Shown here piece by piece: positions 1-9,698 of a stretch of 64,000 nucleotides of DNA. Each line of letters begins with the position of its first letter. The first letter of the stretch is position 1. The translations under genes and the position numbers were made by a program. Origin of the DNA: Rhizobium mongolense subsp. loessense. GTDB lineage: Bacteria > Pseudomonadota > Alphaproteobacteria > Rhizobiales > Rhizobiaceae. The stretch covers positions 310,001-374,000 of the forward strand of contig NZ_FMTM01000005.1 of the NCBI RefSeq assembly GCF_900099775.1. The letters run 5' to 3'. The notes beneath the pieces are model-generated. The model was given only the letters and a program-made list of their open reading frames with translations, made no database searches and was not told the DNA's origin.

Positions 1-2
1 TC

Positions 3-152
3 GAGGTCCGCCAGCATATCCTCCCCGCCGGGGCAGGCTGGCCATCTATCTACGGCGGGAAAACGGACGGTGCCTCGAACTGGCAGGAGAACGTCAGCCG
101 CGAGTTCAAAAGTTTCGTTCAGGAGTTAAGCGTTCAACGCCAATTGCATTGA
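3..152 (+). CDS. C-terminal fragment of an unidentified protein (partial)
   Basis: An open frame enters from the left edge and ends at a TGA at 150-152. It gives 49 residues with Trp- and Glu-containing helical-looking sequence near the end. The third codon position is rich in G/C, as in the real genes of the window, whereas the other two forward frames are not protein-like. I do not recognise the family. A TetR-type regulator tail would fit a position next to an efflux operon, but that is only a guess. Confidence 0.4.
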   Translation, partial: EVRQHILPAGAGWPSIYGGKTDGASNWQENVSREFKSFVQELSVQRQLH

Positions 153-200
153 AAACGAACTGATTATCGTCGGCCGTATAGGGCCGCAAGGAGAGTACCA

Positions 201-1388
201 ATGACGTCCAGAAAGAATCGCTGGGCCCTGGTGGGCGCTGGCATAGGGCTTGTTGCGTCTGTTTCAGCAGCGGCCATCTTTTTTGAATTGCCGATGGGCA
301 CGGCGGCTACGGCCGCTTCCGCGCCTGCACAAGCTCCCGCTGTGCCGGTGACGGTTTCCGTCGTCGCAAGCCGTGATGTGACCACCTGGGAAGAGTTCTC
401 GGGCCGTCTCGAAGCGGTCGACCGAGTTCAGCTACGCTCGCGCGTTGCGGGCGCCATTCAGTCGGTCCACTTCCGCGAAGGTGCACTGGTCAAGGCCGGC
501 GACCTGCTCTTCACAATCGATCCGGCCCCTTACCAAGCGGCGGTTTCTCAAGCCGAAGGGCAGGTTGCCTCCGCCGAGGCCAAGGTCAGCCTGGCGCAGA
601 TCGAGCTTGAGCGTGGCCGCCGGCTTTCGGATAGCCGCACGATCTCGCAGAGCGATATGGACCAGCGCCAAAGCGCCTTTACCGAGGCGCAGGCAGGGCT
701 GCGTACCGCGCAGGCGGCGCTGCAATCGGCTGAGCTCGATCTCGGTTACACCGAGGTCCGGGCTCCGGTTTCCGGCCGAGTGGGCAAGCTGGAGATCACC
801 GCCGGTAACCTTGTTGCTGCGGGTTCCGCTTCCCCAGCGCTCACAACGCTCGTCTCGATCGATCCGATCTATGCGAGCTTCAACGCCAGCGAAGAGATGG
901 TGACGAAGGCGCTGTCGCAGCTTCCGGCCAATGACAGTGCAGTGCGCGCCCTCGAGCAGATCCCGGTCGAGGTCGGCACCCTCGCTGATGAAGGCACGCC
1001 GATCAAGGGCAAGCTCCAGCTCGTCGACAACCAGGTCGATGCTGCAAGCGGCACAATTGGAGTCCGCGCCGTGTTCGACAATCCGGGCGGCAAGCTGATC
1101 CCCGGCCAGTTCGTTCGCGTCCGAATGGGTCAGCCGAAAGCCGAGAATAAGATTCTCGTCAGCGAGCGGGCGATTGGCACCGACCAGGACAAGAAGTTCG
1201 TCTTCGTCGTCGACGGCGAGAATAAGGTCAGCTATCGGCCGGTCCAGCTCGGCAGGGTAAGTGACGGCCTCCGCGTCGTTGAAAGCGGTCTGAACCCGGG
1301 CGAGAAGATCGTCGTCAATGGCTTGCAGCGCATCCGTCCAGGTGCTGTGGTCGAGCCTCAGATGGAAGAGAAAGTGGCGGCCAAGTAG
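201..1388 (+). CDS. RND efflux periplasmic adaptor (membrane fusion protein), MexE/BepF-like
   Basis: The protein links an inner-membrane RND pump to an outer-membrane channel for export of drugs or other toxic compounds. Its 395 residues show an N-terminal hydrophobic segment (about 8-30) acting as signal or anchor with no lipobox Cys. A lipoyl/barrel-sandwich half follows at about 70-110, then an alpha-helical hairpin rich in Ala/Gln (about 110-180), the second lipoyl half with the typical APVSGRVG motif (about 190), and a C-terminal beta-barrel region. AAGGAG lies 9-13 bases before the ATG. The RND permease follows on the same strand after a 229-base gap holding a RIME element. No outer-membrane channel gene is present in the window. 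Substrate is unknown. Confidence 0.93.
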   Translation: MTSRKNRWALVGAGIGLVASVSAAAIFFELPMGTAATAASAPAQAPAVPVTVSVVASRDVTTWEEFSGRLEAVDRVQLRSRVAGAIQSVHFREGALVKAGDLLFTIDPAPYQAAVSQAEGQVASAEAKVSLAQIELERGRRLSDSRTISQSDMDQRQSAFTEAQAGLRTAQAALQSAELDLGYTEVRAPVSGRVGKLEITAGNLVAAGSASPALTTLVSIDPIYASFNASEEMVTKALSQLPANDSAVRALEQIPVEVGTLADEGTPIKGKLQLVDNQVDAASGTIGVRAVFDNPGGKLIPGQFVRVRMGQPKAENKILVSERAIGTDQDKKFVFVVDGENKVSYRPVQLGRVSDGLRVVESGLNPGEKIVVNGLQRIRPGAVVEPQMEEKVAAK

Positions 1389-1405
1389 GCGCGCCACAGC
1401 AATTC

Positions 1406-1455
1406 CCTTCTCCCCGACGGGGAGAAGGCGTCCGCAGGACAGATGAGGGGTGAGC
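1406..1455. repeat. RIME-like palindromic intergenic element
   Basis: An 11-base perfect inverted repeat (1406-1416 and 1418-1428, one-base loop; arm CCTTCTCCCCG) is followed by GTCCGCAGGACAGATGAGGGG. This is the recognisable core of the Rhizobium intergenic mosaic elements. The remainder of the gap to about 1600 contains further GC-rich inverted repeats, for example around CCGCCGGCGG at 1551-1575, so the mosaic may extend to about 1580. The element sits between the adaptor and permease genes of one pump, where a hairpin in the transcript could affect coupling of the two. Confidence 0.8.
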
Positions 1456-1617
1456 GGCGAAGGAGCGAACGTCTGAGCCAAAAGCGAAGACGGCAGCTGC
1501 AGAGCCTCCCCGTCGTCCGGCCCTTCGGGCAACCAACGAAATGATTGACCCGCCGGCGGTACCCCAACCGCCGGACAGGGCTTTTGCATCCAAGTTCATC
1601 CCGGAGAGGGCTTTGAA

Positions 1618-4600
1618 ATGAACATCTCCAGATTTTTTGTGGACCGCCCGGTGTTTGCCGGCGTGCTTTCGGTCCTCATTCTCGTAGCCGGTCTGATCGG
1701 CCTCAGGGCACTGCCGATTTCCGAATATCCGGAGGTCGTGCCGCCGTCGATCGTCGTGCGTGCAACTTATCCGGGCGCCAATCCGGAAGTCATCGCGCAG
1801 ACGGTTGCAACACCGCTCGAAGAGCAGATCAATGGTGTCGAGGACATGCTCTACATGTCCAGCCAGGCGACCTCCGATGGCGTCATGACGCTGACGGTAA
1901 CCTTCAAGCTTGGCACCGACCCGGATAAGGCGCAGCAGCTGGTTCAGAACCGGGTTTCGCAGGCCGAACCCCGCCTGCCGGATGAGGTCAAGAGCATCGG
2001 CATCACGACCGTCAAGAGCTCTCCCGACCTGATGATGGTCGTCAACCTGATCTCGCCGGACAACCGCTACGACATCACCTATCTGCGCAATTACGGCGTC
2101 CTGAACATCAAGGACCGCCTGGCGCGCATCGATGGCGTGGGCCAGGTGCAGGTCTTCGGTTCGGGCGACTATTCGATGCGCGTCTGGATCGATCCGCAAA
2201 AGGCCGCCGAGCACAATCTCGCTGCCAGCGATATCACCAATGCGATCCGCGAGCAGAACGTTCAGGCCGCTGCCGGCACGATCGGCGCTTCGCCGAGCCT
2301 GCCAGGCACTGAGCTGCAGCTGAACGTCAACGCCCAAGGGCGCCTGCAGACGCCGGAGCAATTCGGCAACATCATCGTCAAGACGGGCGCCAACGGTGAA
2401 ATCACCCGCCTGCGCGACGTTGCACGCATCGAACTCGGCGCTGCCGACTATTCGCTGCGCTCGATCCTCGACGGTAAGCCGGCGGTCGCCATCCCGGTCT
2501 TCCAGTCTCCGGGCTCAAACGCCATCACCATCTCCGACGAAGTCCAGAAGACGATGGAAGAGCTGAAGATCGCAATGCCGGACGGGGTCAGCTACGAGAT
2601 CGTCTATGACACGACGAAATTCGTCCGTTCGTCGATCGAGAAGGTCGTCGATACGCTGCTCGAAGCCATCGCTCTTGTCGTTCTCGTCGTGATCCTGTTC
2701 CTGCAGACGTGGCGTGCCTCGATCATCCCCCTAATTGCCGTTCCGGTATCGATCATCGGTACTTTCGCGGTGATGTACGTCTTCGGCTTTTCGATCAATG
2801 CACTCAGCCTCTTCGGCCTGGTGCTGGCAATCGGTATCGTGGTGGATGATGCGATCGTCGTCGTCGAAAACGTCGAGCGCAACATCGAGAATGGGCTCAG
2901 CCCGCGCGATGCGACCTACAAGGCCATGAAGGAAGTTTCCGGCCCGATCATCGCAATCGCACTGGTGCTCGTCGCCGTCTTCGTGCCGCTCGCCTTCATC
3001 AGCGGCCTGTCGGGCCAGTTCTATCGCCAGTTCGCGCTGACGATCGCGATCTCGACGGTTATCTCGGCCTTCAACTCGCTGACCCTGTCTCCGGCGCTGG
3101 CAGCCCTCCTGCTGCAGGGTCACCACGCCAAGCGTGACTGGCTGACGCGCGGCATGGACTTCATCTTCGGCTGGTTCTTCCGCGGCTTCAACCGCGTTTT
3201 TGGTGCAGGTTCGAAAGCCTATGGCAAGGGCGTTGGCGGCCTGCTGTCGCGCAAGAGCATCGTCATGGTCATCTACCTGGCGCTGGCTGGTGCGACCTAC
3301 GGCTTCTTCAATGCCGTTCCGGGCGGTTTCGTGCCGGCACAGGACAAGCAGTATCTGATCGGTTTTGCCCAGTTGCCGGATGCCGCAAGCCTTGACCGGA
3401 CCGAAGACGTCATCAAGCGGATGAGTGATATCGCCATGGCCGAGCCCGGCGTTGCCCACGCAATCGCCTTTCCCGGCCTGTCGATCAACGGCTTCACCAA
3501 CTCCTCAAATGCCGGCATCGTCTTTGTCACGCTGAAGGATTTTGAGGAGCGCGAGTCGCCGGCGCTTTCCGGCGGTGCGATTGCCATGTCCTTGAACCAG
3601 AAGTTCGGCGCGATCCAGGATGCCTTCATCGCCATGTTCCCGCCGCCGCCGGTCAATGGCCTCGGCACGACGGGCGGCTTCAAGATGCAGCTCGAAGACC
3701 GCGCCGGTCTCGGCTACCAGGCGCTCGACGAGGCCAACAAGGCAATGATCGCCAAGGCCCACCAGGCCCCTGAGCTGACCGGCATCTTCTCTGCTTACCA
3801 GATCAACGTTCCGCAGCTCTTTGCTGACCTCGATCGCGCGAAAGCTGAACAGCTCGGTGTCTCGGTGACCGATGTCTTCGAAACGCTGCAGATCTATCTG
3901 GGTTCGCTCTATGTCAACGACTTCAATGCTTTCGGCCGCACCTACAGCGTCCGAGTGCAGGCCGATGCGAAGTTCCGCGCCCAGGCAGACGACATCGGCC
4001 AGTTGAAGGTTCGTTCGGCATCGGGCCAGATGATCCCGCTGTCGGCGTTGCTGAAGGTCAGCGCGACGACCGGGCCGGAGCGGACCAACCGTTATAACGG
4101 TTTCCTCTCCGCCGATATCAACGGCGGTCCTGCTCCGGGCTTCTCCTCCGGCCAAGCTCAAGCCGCGATCGAGAAAATTGCCAACGAGACGCTGCCGAAG
4201 GGCATCAGCTTCGAGTGGACGGATCTGACCTATCAGCAGATCCTGGCAGGCAATTCCGGAGTGATCGTCTTCCCGCTGGCGCTGCTCCTCGTCTTCCTCG
4301 TGCTAGCTGCCCAGTATGAAAGCCTGACCCTACCACTTGCGATCATCATGATCGTGCCGATGGGCGTGCTGGCCGCCTTGACGGGCGTCTGGCTGACAGG
4401 CGGAGATAACAACATCTTCACGCAGATTGGCCTCGTGGTCCTTGTCGGCCTCTCGGCGAAGAACGCGATCCTGATCGTCGAATTCGCCCGTGAACTGGAG
4501 TTCGAAGGCCGTACGCCGGTTCAGGCGGCGATCGAGGCAAGCCGTCTGCGTCTTCGCCCGATCCTGATGACCTCCTTGGCCTTCATCATGGGTGTCGTGC

Positions 4601-4815
4601 CGCTGGTCGTCTCCACCGGTGCCGGTGCGGAAATGCGCGCCGCCATGGGTGTCGCGGTTTTTGCCGGCATGATCGGCGTGACCTTCTTCGGCATCTTCAT
4701 GACGCCGGTCTTCTATGTGCTGCTCCGCAAGCTGACGGGCAACCGTCCGCTCGTGCAGCACAACGATAATCGCCCGCCGTCGGACGAGGCCGCCATCCGG
4801 GTCGCAGCGGAGTAA
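1618..4815 (+). CDS. RND multidrug efflux permease, MexF/BepG-like (HAE1 family)
   Basis: This inner-membrane proton-driven transporter works with the preceding adaptor. At 1065 residues it has the usual length and two-fold layout: TM1 at the N terminus (FFVDRPVFAGVLSVL), a porter domain (about 40-330), TM2-6, a second porter domain (about 560-860) and TM8-12. The proton-relay aspartate pair of TM4 is intact as D410-D411 in GIVVDDAIVVVEN. The ISEYPEVVPP motif near the N terminus is typical of the MexF subgroup. An Rho-independent terminator follows directly, so the adaptor-permease pair is a complete unit lacking its own outer-membrane channel. Confidence 0.95.
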   Translation: MNISRFFVDRPVFAGVLSVLILVAGLIGLRALPISEYPEVVPPSIVVRATYPGANPEVIAQTVATPLEEQINGVEDMLYMSSQATSDGVMTLTVTFKLGTDPDKAQQLVQNRVSQAEPRLPDEVKSIGITTVKSSPDLMMVVNLISPDNRYDITYLRNYGVLNIKDRLARIDGVGQVQVFGSGDYSMRVWIDPQKAAEHNLAASDITNAIREQNVQAAAGTIGASPSLPGTELQLNVNAQGRLQTPEQFGNIIVKTGANGEITRLRDVARIELGAADYSLRSILDGKPAVAIPVFQSPGSNAITISDEVQKTMEELKIAMPDGVSYEIVYDTTKFVRSSIEKVVDTLLEAIALVVLVVILFLQTWRASIIPLIAVPVSIIGTFAVMYVFGFSINALSLFGLVLAIGIVVDDAIVVVENVERNIENGLSPRDATYKAMKEVSGPIIAIALVLVAVFVPLAFISGLSGQFYRQFALTIAISTVISAFNSLTLSPALAALLLQGHHAKRDWLTRGMDFIFGWFFRGFNRVFGAGSKAYGKGVGGLLSRKSIVMVIYLALAGATYGFFNAVPGGFVPAQDKQYLIGFAQLPDAASLDRTEDVIKRMSDIAMAEPGVAHAIAFPGLSINGFTNSSNAGIVFVTLKDFEERESPALSGGAIAMSLNQKFGAIQDAFIAMFPPPPVNGLGTTGGFKMQLEDRAGLGYQALDEANKAMIAKAHQAPELTGIFSAYQINVPQLFADLDRAKAEQLGVSVTDVFETLQIYLGSLYVNDFNAFGRTYSVRVQADAKFRAQADDIGQLKVRSASGQMIPLSALLKVSATTGPERTNRYNGFLSADINGGPAPGFSSGQAQAAIEKIANETLPKGISFEWTDLTYQQILAGNSGVIVFPLALLLVFLVLAAQYESLTLPLAIIMIVPMGVLAALTGVWLTGGDNNIFTQIGLVVLVGLSAKNAILIVEFARELEFEGRTPVQAAIEASRLRLRPILMTSLAFIMGVVPLVVSTGAGAEMRAAMGVAVFAGMIGVTFFGIFMTPVFYVLLRKLTGNRPLVQHNDNRPPSDEAAIRVAAE

Positions 4816-4837
4816 GCGAAAACATCATCAAATCAGC

Positions 4838-4865
4838 AGGCGGGACATCCAGTCCCGCCTTTTTT
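4838..4865 (+). terminator. Rho-independent terminator of the RND operon
   Basis: A 9-bp perfect stem (AGGCGGGAC / GTCCCGCCT) with a 5-base loop is followed by a run of six T. It begins 23 bases after the permease stop codon. Confidence 0.88.
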
Positions 4866-4965
4866 ATTTGCATGGAGGCGTCGCAGGTTTATGTCTTGAT
4901 GAACGTACATCGGATGGACGGAGCCATTCGCAAAGATATGCCGACTGCCCGTTCTGGAGGAAAGA

Positions 4966-6750
4966 ATGAACGACTACAAGCCGCCGAAGCGCCGCCTGCG
5001 TTCGCAGGACTGGTTCGATAATCCTGACCATATCGACATGACGGCGCTCTATCTGGAGCGCTTCATGAACTACGGCATCACACCGGAAGAGTTGCGCTGC
5101 GGCAAGCCGATCATCGGGATCGCCCAGAGCGGCAGCGATCTCACGCCCTGCAACAGGGTGCATGTCGAACTTGCCAAGCGGGTGCGCGACGGTATCCGCG
5201 ATGCCGGCGGCATTCCGATAGAATTCCCGACGCATCCGATCTTCGAAAACTGCAAGCGTCCAACGGCCGCACTCGACCGCAATCTCGCCTATCTCGGGCT
5301 CGTCGAAATTCTCTACGGCTATCCGCTCGATGGGGTCGTGCTGACCACCGGCTGCGACAAGACCACGCCTTCGGCGATCATGGCGGCTTCCACCGTCGAT
5401 ATTCCCGCCATTGTGCTTTCAGGTGGGCCGATGCTTGATGGTTGGCACGAGGGCGAACTGGCGGGATCGGGAACTGTGATCTGGCGCATGCGGCGCAAAT
5501 TCGGTGCCGGCGAAATCGACCGGGAAGAGTTCCTTCAGGCGGCGCTCGATTCCGCACCGTCGGTCGGCCACTGCAATACGATGGGCACCGCTTCGACGAT
5601 GAACGCTCTTGCCGAGGCACTCGGCCTGTCGCTGACGGGTTGTGGCGCCATTCCGGCGGCTTATCGCGAGCGCGGCCAGATGGCCTACCGCACCGGGCGC
5701 CGTGCCGTCGAGATCGTGTTCGAAGACCTGAAGCCGTCGGATATCCTGACGCGCGAGGCTTTCCTCAACGCCATCCGCACCAATTCGGCGATCGGCGGTT
5801 CGACCAATGCGCAGCCGCACCTGGCGGCCATGGCCAAACATGCAGGTGTCGAGCTTCATCCCGACGACTGGCAGGTCCATGGCTTCGATATCCCGCTGCT
5901 TGCCAACGTCCAGCCGGCAGGCGCCTATCTCGGCGAGCGCTATCACAGGGCAGGCGGCACGCCTGCGGTCATGTGGGAGCTGCTGCATGCCTCTAAGCTT
6001 GACGGCAACTGTCGGACCGTCACCGGCAAGACGGTGGCCGAAAACCTGGAAGGCCGGCAGGCAAGCGACCGTGAGGTCATCCGGCCGTTTGCGGATCCTC
6101 TCAAGGAGCGGGCCGGCTTCCTCGTACTCAAGGGCAATCTCTTCGATTTCGCTATCATGAAGATGAGCGTGGTCTCGGATGATTTCCGCCGACGCTACCT
6201 GCAGGAGCCTGGGCGTGAAGGCATATTCGAGGGCAAGGCAACCGTCTTCGACGGTTCCGAGGACTATCACAAGCGCATTAATGAGCCGTCGCTCAATATC
6301 GACGAGAATACCATCCTCGTCATCCGCGGGGCAGGGCCGATCGGTTGGCCGGGTTCAGCAGAAGTCGTCAATATGCAGCCGCCGGACCACCTCTTGAAAC
6401 GCGGTATCAGCAGTCTGCCGACGATCGGCGATGGCCGCCAATCCGGTACGGCGGACAGTCCTTCGATCCTCAATGCCTCGCCGGAAAGCGCCGCCGGCGG
6501 CGGTCTCGCCTGGCTTCGCACCGGCGACATCATCCGCATCGATTTCAATCTGGGCCGCTGCGACATGCTGGTCGACGACGCCGAGATCGAGTGCCGGAAA
6601 GGGGAAGGTGTCCCGCCCGTGCCGCCGGACGCGACGCCATGGCAGCGCATCTACCGCCGATCGGTCAGTCAGCTTTCGGAAGGGGCTGTGCTGGAAGGGG
6701 CGGCAGAGTTCCGACAGATTGCAAGGGTTCCGCCGCGCCACAATCATTAG
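4966..6750 (+). CDS. xylD: D-xylonate dehydratase (IlvD/Edd family)
   Basis: The enzyme dehydrates D-xylonate to 2-keto-3-deoxy-xylonate in the non-phosphorylative (Weimberg/Dahms) xylose pathway. At 594 residues the sequence closely follows my memory of the Caulobacter XylD type, including the N-terminal stretch DWFDNPDHIDMTALYLERF and the C-terminal PRHNH. The three Fe-S cluster cysteines of the family are present: C62 (TPCN), C130 (TGCDKTTP) and C203 (GHCNTMGTAS). GGAGG lies 5-9 bases before the ATG. No other xylose-catabolic gene is adjacent, so the pathway must be completed elsewhere. Other sugar-acid substrates such as L-arabinonate are possible but fit less well. Confidence 0.88.
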   Translation: MNDYKPPKRRLRSQDWFDNPDHIDMTALYLERFMNYGITPEELRCGKPIIGIAQSGSDLTPCNRVHVELAKRVRDGIRDAGGIPIEFPTHPIFENCKRPTAALDRNLAYLGLVEILYGYPLDGVVLTTGCDKTTPSAIMAASTVDIPAIVLSGGPMLDGWHEGELAGSGTVIWRMRRKFGAGEIDREEFLQAALDSAPSVGHCNTMGTASTMNALAEALGLSLTGCGAIPAAYRERGQMAYRTGRRAVEIVFEDLKPSDILTREAFLNAIRTNSAIGGSTNAQPHLAAMAKHAGVELHPDDWQVHGFDIPLLANVQPAGAYLGERYHRAGGTPAVMWELLHASKLDGNCRTVTGKTVAENLEGRQASDREVIRPFADPLKERAGFLVLKGNLFDFAIMKMSVVSDDFRRRYLQEPGREGIFEGKATVFDGSEDYHKRINEPSLNIDENTILVIRGAGPIGWPGSAEVVNMQPPDHLLKRGISSLPTIGDGRQSGTADSPSILNASPESAAGGGLAWLRTGDIIRIDFNLGRCDMLVDDAEIECRKGEGVPPVPPDATPWQRIYRRSVSQLSEGAVLEGAAEFRQIARVPPRHNH

Positions 6751-6765
6751 GCGAGTAGTTTCTAT

Positions 6766-6787
6766 GGGAGTAAGGAAGAGTACTCCC
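6766..6787 (+). terminator. Hairpin downstream of xylD, weak terminator candidate
   Basis: A 7-bp perfect stem (GGGAGTA / TACTCCC) with an 8-base loop starts 16 bases after the xylD stop. There is no T-tract after it, so intrinsic termination is uncertain. Confidence 0.4.
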
Positions 6788-6881
6788 AATAGCCAGCTCG
6801 GCAATCCATAAAAGGGTTCGTTAATGTGGGTTTGAGACGGTATCATAGTTTCTCGCATCTGCTTAAGACTGAGACAGTCAA

Positions 6882-8729
6882 TTGCCGAAAAGGACACCGA
6901 CGCGGTCGGAACAGGAATTCCAGGATCTGTTAAGGCGCCTCGAGCTTGCGCTCGATGCGTCGCAGATCGGCGTTTGGGAGCACGATGTGCGCACCAACCA
7001 GATCCTTTGGGATGCGCAAATGCACCGGCTCTATCAAACGGGCAAGACAATGCGCGTCCTTCCGACATCGTTTTGGTTTGACGCGGTTCATCAGGATGAC
7101 CGCCAACGCGCATTGCAGGAATTCGACGAGGCGATCGCCCGGCGCGGCGCCTATAATTCCGAATTCCGTATCATCCTGCCGAACGGCGAAGTCCGGCATT
7201 TACGTTCGCGGGCGCATTTCTACGTCAGCGACGACGGTGCTCCCTCATTCATAGGCGCCGAGTGGGACGTCACGGCCGATGTCATGCTGAATGCGGAGCT
7301 GAAACGTCAGCGGCAGGTCGCCGAAGCGCGGGCAAGGGCGCTTGAGGAAAGCAACGCACGGATCGAGTATGCTGCCGAACATGACTATCTGACCGGGCTG
7401 CCCAACCGCCGCCTGTTCGACAGGCGGTTTGTCGAACTGCATGCCGACAAGTCGATCTCGACGCTTGCGATCCTTCACCTTGGTCTCGACCAGTTCAAGC
7501 AGATCAACGATAGCTATGGCCACGCCGCAGGTGACGCCGTTCTGCGCGCGGCAGCGCTGCGTATGACGGCGGCCGTTCCAGGAAACAGCCTGGTCGCGCG
7601 CGTCGGCGGCGATGAATTCGTCATTCTGCTGTGGAATTTCGCAGGTGTCGAAGACCTCACGCGCATTGCCGCGGATGTCCAGCAGCGGCTGCGAAAGAAG
7701 ATCCGGTTCGGCCAGGAATTGCTGCAATCCGGTACCTCGATCGGGATATCATGGAGTGCCGGCCGGCGGTCGCGCAATCTGTTCACCGAATCCGATCTTG
7801 CGCTCTATCAGGCGAAGAAGCTTGGGTTAAACCGCGTCGAATTCTTTACCCGGCAGTTGCGGGACGACCTGCTCGGCAAACGGCGTCTCGCCGACGAGCT
7901 GAAGCGCGGGCTGGAGCGCGGAGAGATTGTTCCTTATTACCAAGTGCAGTTCGACGCCAAGACACGGGCGATTTCGGGCCTCGAAGCGCTCGCCCGCTGG
8001 ATTCATCCGGAAAGGGGCGTGCTGTCGCCAGCCGTCTTCTTGAAGGCCGCGGATGAGAATGGGCTGTCGGCGGATATCGACGCGGTGATCCTGAAAACGG
8101 CGCTGGAGGATCGTCGGCATTGGCAGGATCGGGGTGCCACCCTGCCGCGCATAGCGGTCAATATTTCGAGCGCGCGGCTGTTCGATCCGGCGCTGCTCGA
8201 TAGCCTGCGGGCGATGGAGGTTCCTCCAGGCGAATTCTCTTTCGAACTGGTGGAGACGATCTTTCTCGACGATCCCGATGACAAGCTCTTGAGCAACATC
8301 GATCAGATCAAACAGATGGGCATCGATATCGAGATCGATGATTTTGGTTCGGGGCACGCCTCGTTGATCGGGTTGGCAAGGCTGCGTCCAAAACGCCTGA
8401 AGCTCGACCGGCAACTGGTGACTGAGATCGTCGAATCAGAGGAGCAGCGCTGTGTCATCAGCTCCATCATCGACATCGCCAAGGCGCTCAATGTCGGCGT
8501 GATCGCTGAAGGCGTTGAAACAGAGGGCCATGCCGAAACGTTGACGCAGCTCGGCTGCGACATGCTGCAGGGGTACGCGCTCGGGTATCCGATGGCGGCT
8601 GCGGAGATCGGCAAGCTCATTTCGCCGGCCCGCCGGACCCCGGCCAAGTCAGGCGCCGGCAGCCGGATGCTGGCGGTTACGGCTCCAGCTCCCGGCGGGC
8701 TTCCAGATACCATTCGACAAAGGCCCTGA
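6882..8729 (+). CDS. PAS-GGDEF-EAL protein (cyclic di-GMP turnover)
   Basis: The 615-residue protein lacks membrane segments and should be cytosolic. Domains in order are a PAS_3-type fold (about 15-135), a short coiled linker (about 135-160), GGDEF (about 165-325) with an intact GGDEF motif at 242-246, and EAL (about 335-580) with an intact EAL at 368-370 and the DDFGSGHASL loop-6 motif. Both diguanylate cyclase and phosphodiesterase activity are therefore possible. Which one dominates cannot be read from sequence. The predicted start is a TTG without a strong ribosome-binding site. The 3' end overlaps the convergent epimerase gene by 53 bases. Confidence 0.92.
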   Translation: MPKRTPTRSEQEFQDLLRRLELALDASQIGVWEHDVRTNQILWDAQMHRLYQTGKTMRVLPTSFWFDAVHQDDRQRALQEFDEAIARRGAYNSEFRIILPNGEVRHLRSRAHFYVSDDGAPSFIGAEWDVTADVMLNAELKRQRQVAEARARALEESNARIEYAAEHDYLTGLPNRRLFDRRFVELHADKSISTLAILHLGLDQFKQINDSYGHAAGDAVLRAAALRMTAAVPGNSLVARVGGDEFVILLWNFAGVEDLTRIAADVQQRLRKKIRFGQELLQSGTSIGISWSAGRRSRNLFTESDLALYQAKKLGLNRVEFFTRQLRDDLLGKRRLADELKRGLERGEIVPYYQVQFDAKTRAISGLEALARWIHPERGVLSPAVFLKAADENGLSADIDAVILKTALEDRRHWQDRGATLPRIAVNISSARLFDPALLDSLRAMEVPPGEFSFELVETIFLDDPDDKLLSNIDQIKQMGIDIEIDDFGSGHASLIGLARLRPKRLKLDRQLVTEIVESEEQRCVISSIIDIAKALNVGVIAEGVETEGHAETLTQLGCDMLQGYALGYPMAAAEIGKLISPARRTPAKSGAGSRMLAVTAPAPGGLPDTIRQRP

Positions 8730-9693
8730 CGCCGGTTTCGAGCTTCGTATCGGGCTTGTAACCCGTCAAGGCGACAAGCAGGTCCGCGCTCGCGAAGGTG
8801 CGCGGCACATCGCCCTTCTGCATCGGCAGCATTTTGCGCTGCGCCGGCTGGCCGAGCGCCTTTTCCACGGTCTCCACGAAGTCCATCAGGCTGACCGGCT
8901 GACCGCCGCCGATATTGACGACACGAAACGGCGCCTGGCGCGACAGCGTCTCGACCTTGTCGTCGGCGATGCGGTTTTCTTCCGAAGGCATAATCGCAGA
9001 AAGCCGCACGATCGACTCGACGAGATCGTCGATATAGGTGAAATCGCGGCTCATCTTGCCTTCGCCGTATATTTCGATCGGCTGGTTTTCCAGCATGCTC
9101 TTTACGAATTTGAAGAGCGCCATGTCCGGGCGGCCCCACGGACCATAGACGGTAAAGAAGCGGAAGGCGGTGGTCGGCAATTTGTAGAGATGTGCATGGC
9201 TGTGCGCCATCAGCTCCATCGACTTCTTGGTCGCGGCATAGACCGTCAGGGGCTCGTCGGCCCTGTCGGTCTCATGGAAGGGAACGCAGGGGCTCGCGCC
9301 ATAGATCGAAGAGGTCGAGGCCAGCATCAGATGCTGCACATTGTGACGCTCGGCAGTTTCCAGAATGTTCCACGAGCCTTCGACGTTCGAGCTCAGATAG
9401 GCGCGCGGGTTTTCAAGACTGTAGCGGACGCCGGCCTGGGCCGCGAGGTGGATGAGGATGTCCGGCTTTGCCTGACCGACCGCATCTTCGAGCGCCTTTT
9501 GATCCTCAAGCATGGCGACCACCGGCTTGAAGGCCGGGAACTGCGCCAGAGCCGCATGTCGCATATGCTTGAGCTTGACGTTGTAATATGGCGTCAGGCC
9601 GTCGAAACCGGTAACCCGATGCCCATCCTGCAACAAGCGCCGCGCGAGATGAAAGCCGATGAAGCCTGCGGTGCCTGTTATGAAGTAATGCAT
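8677..9693 (-). CDS. lpsL: UDP-glucuronate 4-epimerase (LpsL-like, extended SDR)
   Basis: The enzyme converts UDP-glucuronate to UDP-galacturonate for surface polysaccharides. Its 338 residues begin with the NAD-binding glycine motif GTAGFIG (about 7-13). The catalytic STSSIYG and YAATKKS (Tyr-x3-Lys) motifs follow, then the FTYIDD motif of UDP-sugar epimerases. It is the last gene of a four-gene minus-strand operon. It starts 5 bases after the UDP-glucose dehydrogenase that makes its substrate, which supports the glucuronate specificity over other hexuronates or hexoses. Its C-terminal 53 bases overlap the convergent GGDEF-EAL gene. Confidence 0.87.
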   Translation of the reverse strand: MHYFITGTAGFIGFHLARRLLQDGHRVTGFDGLTPYYNVKLKHMRHAALAQFPAFKPVVAMLEDQKALEDAVGQAKPDILIHLAAQAGVRYSLENPRAYLSSNVEGSWNILETAERHNVQHLMLASTSSIYGASPCVPFHETDRADEPLTVYAATKKSMELMAHSHAHLYKLPTTAFRFFTVYGPWGRPDMALFKFVKSMLENQPIEIYGEGKMSRDFTYIDDLVESIVRLSAIMPSEENRIADDKVETLSRQAPFRVVNIGGGQPVSLMDFVETVEKALGQPAQRKMLPMQKGDVPRTFASADLLVALTGYKPDTKLETGVRAFVEWYLEARRELEP

Positions 9694-9698
9694 TTTAT

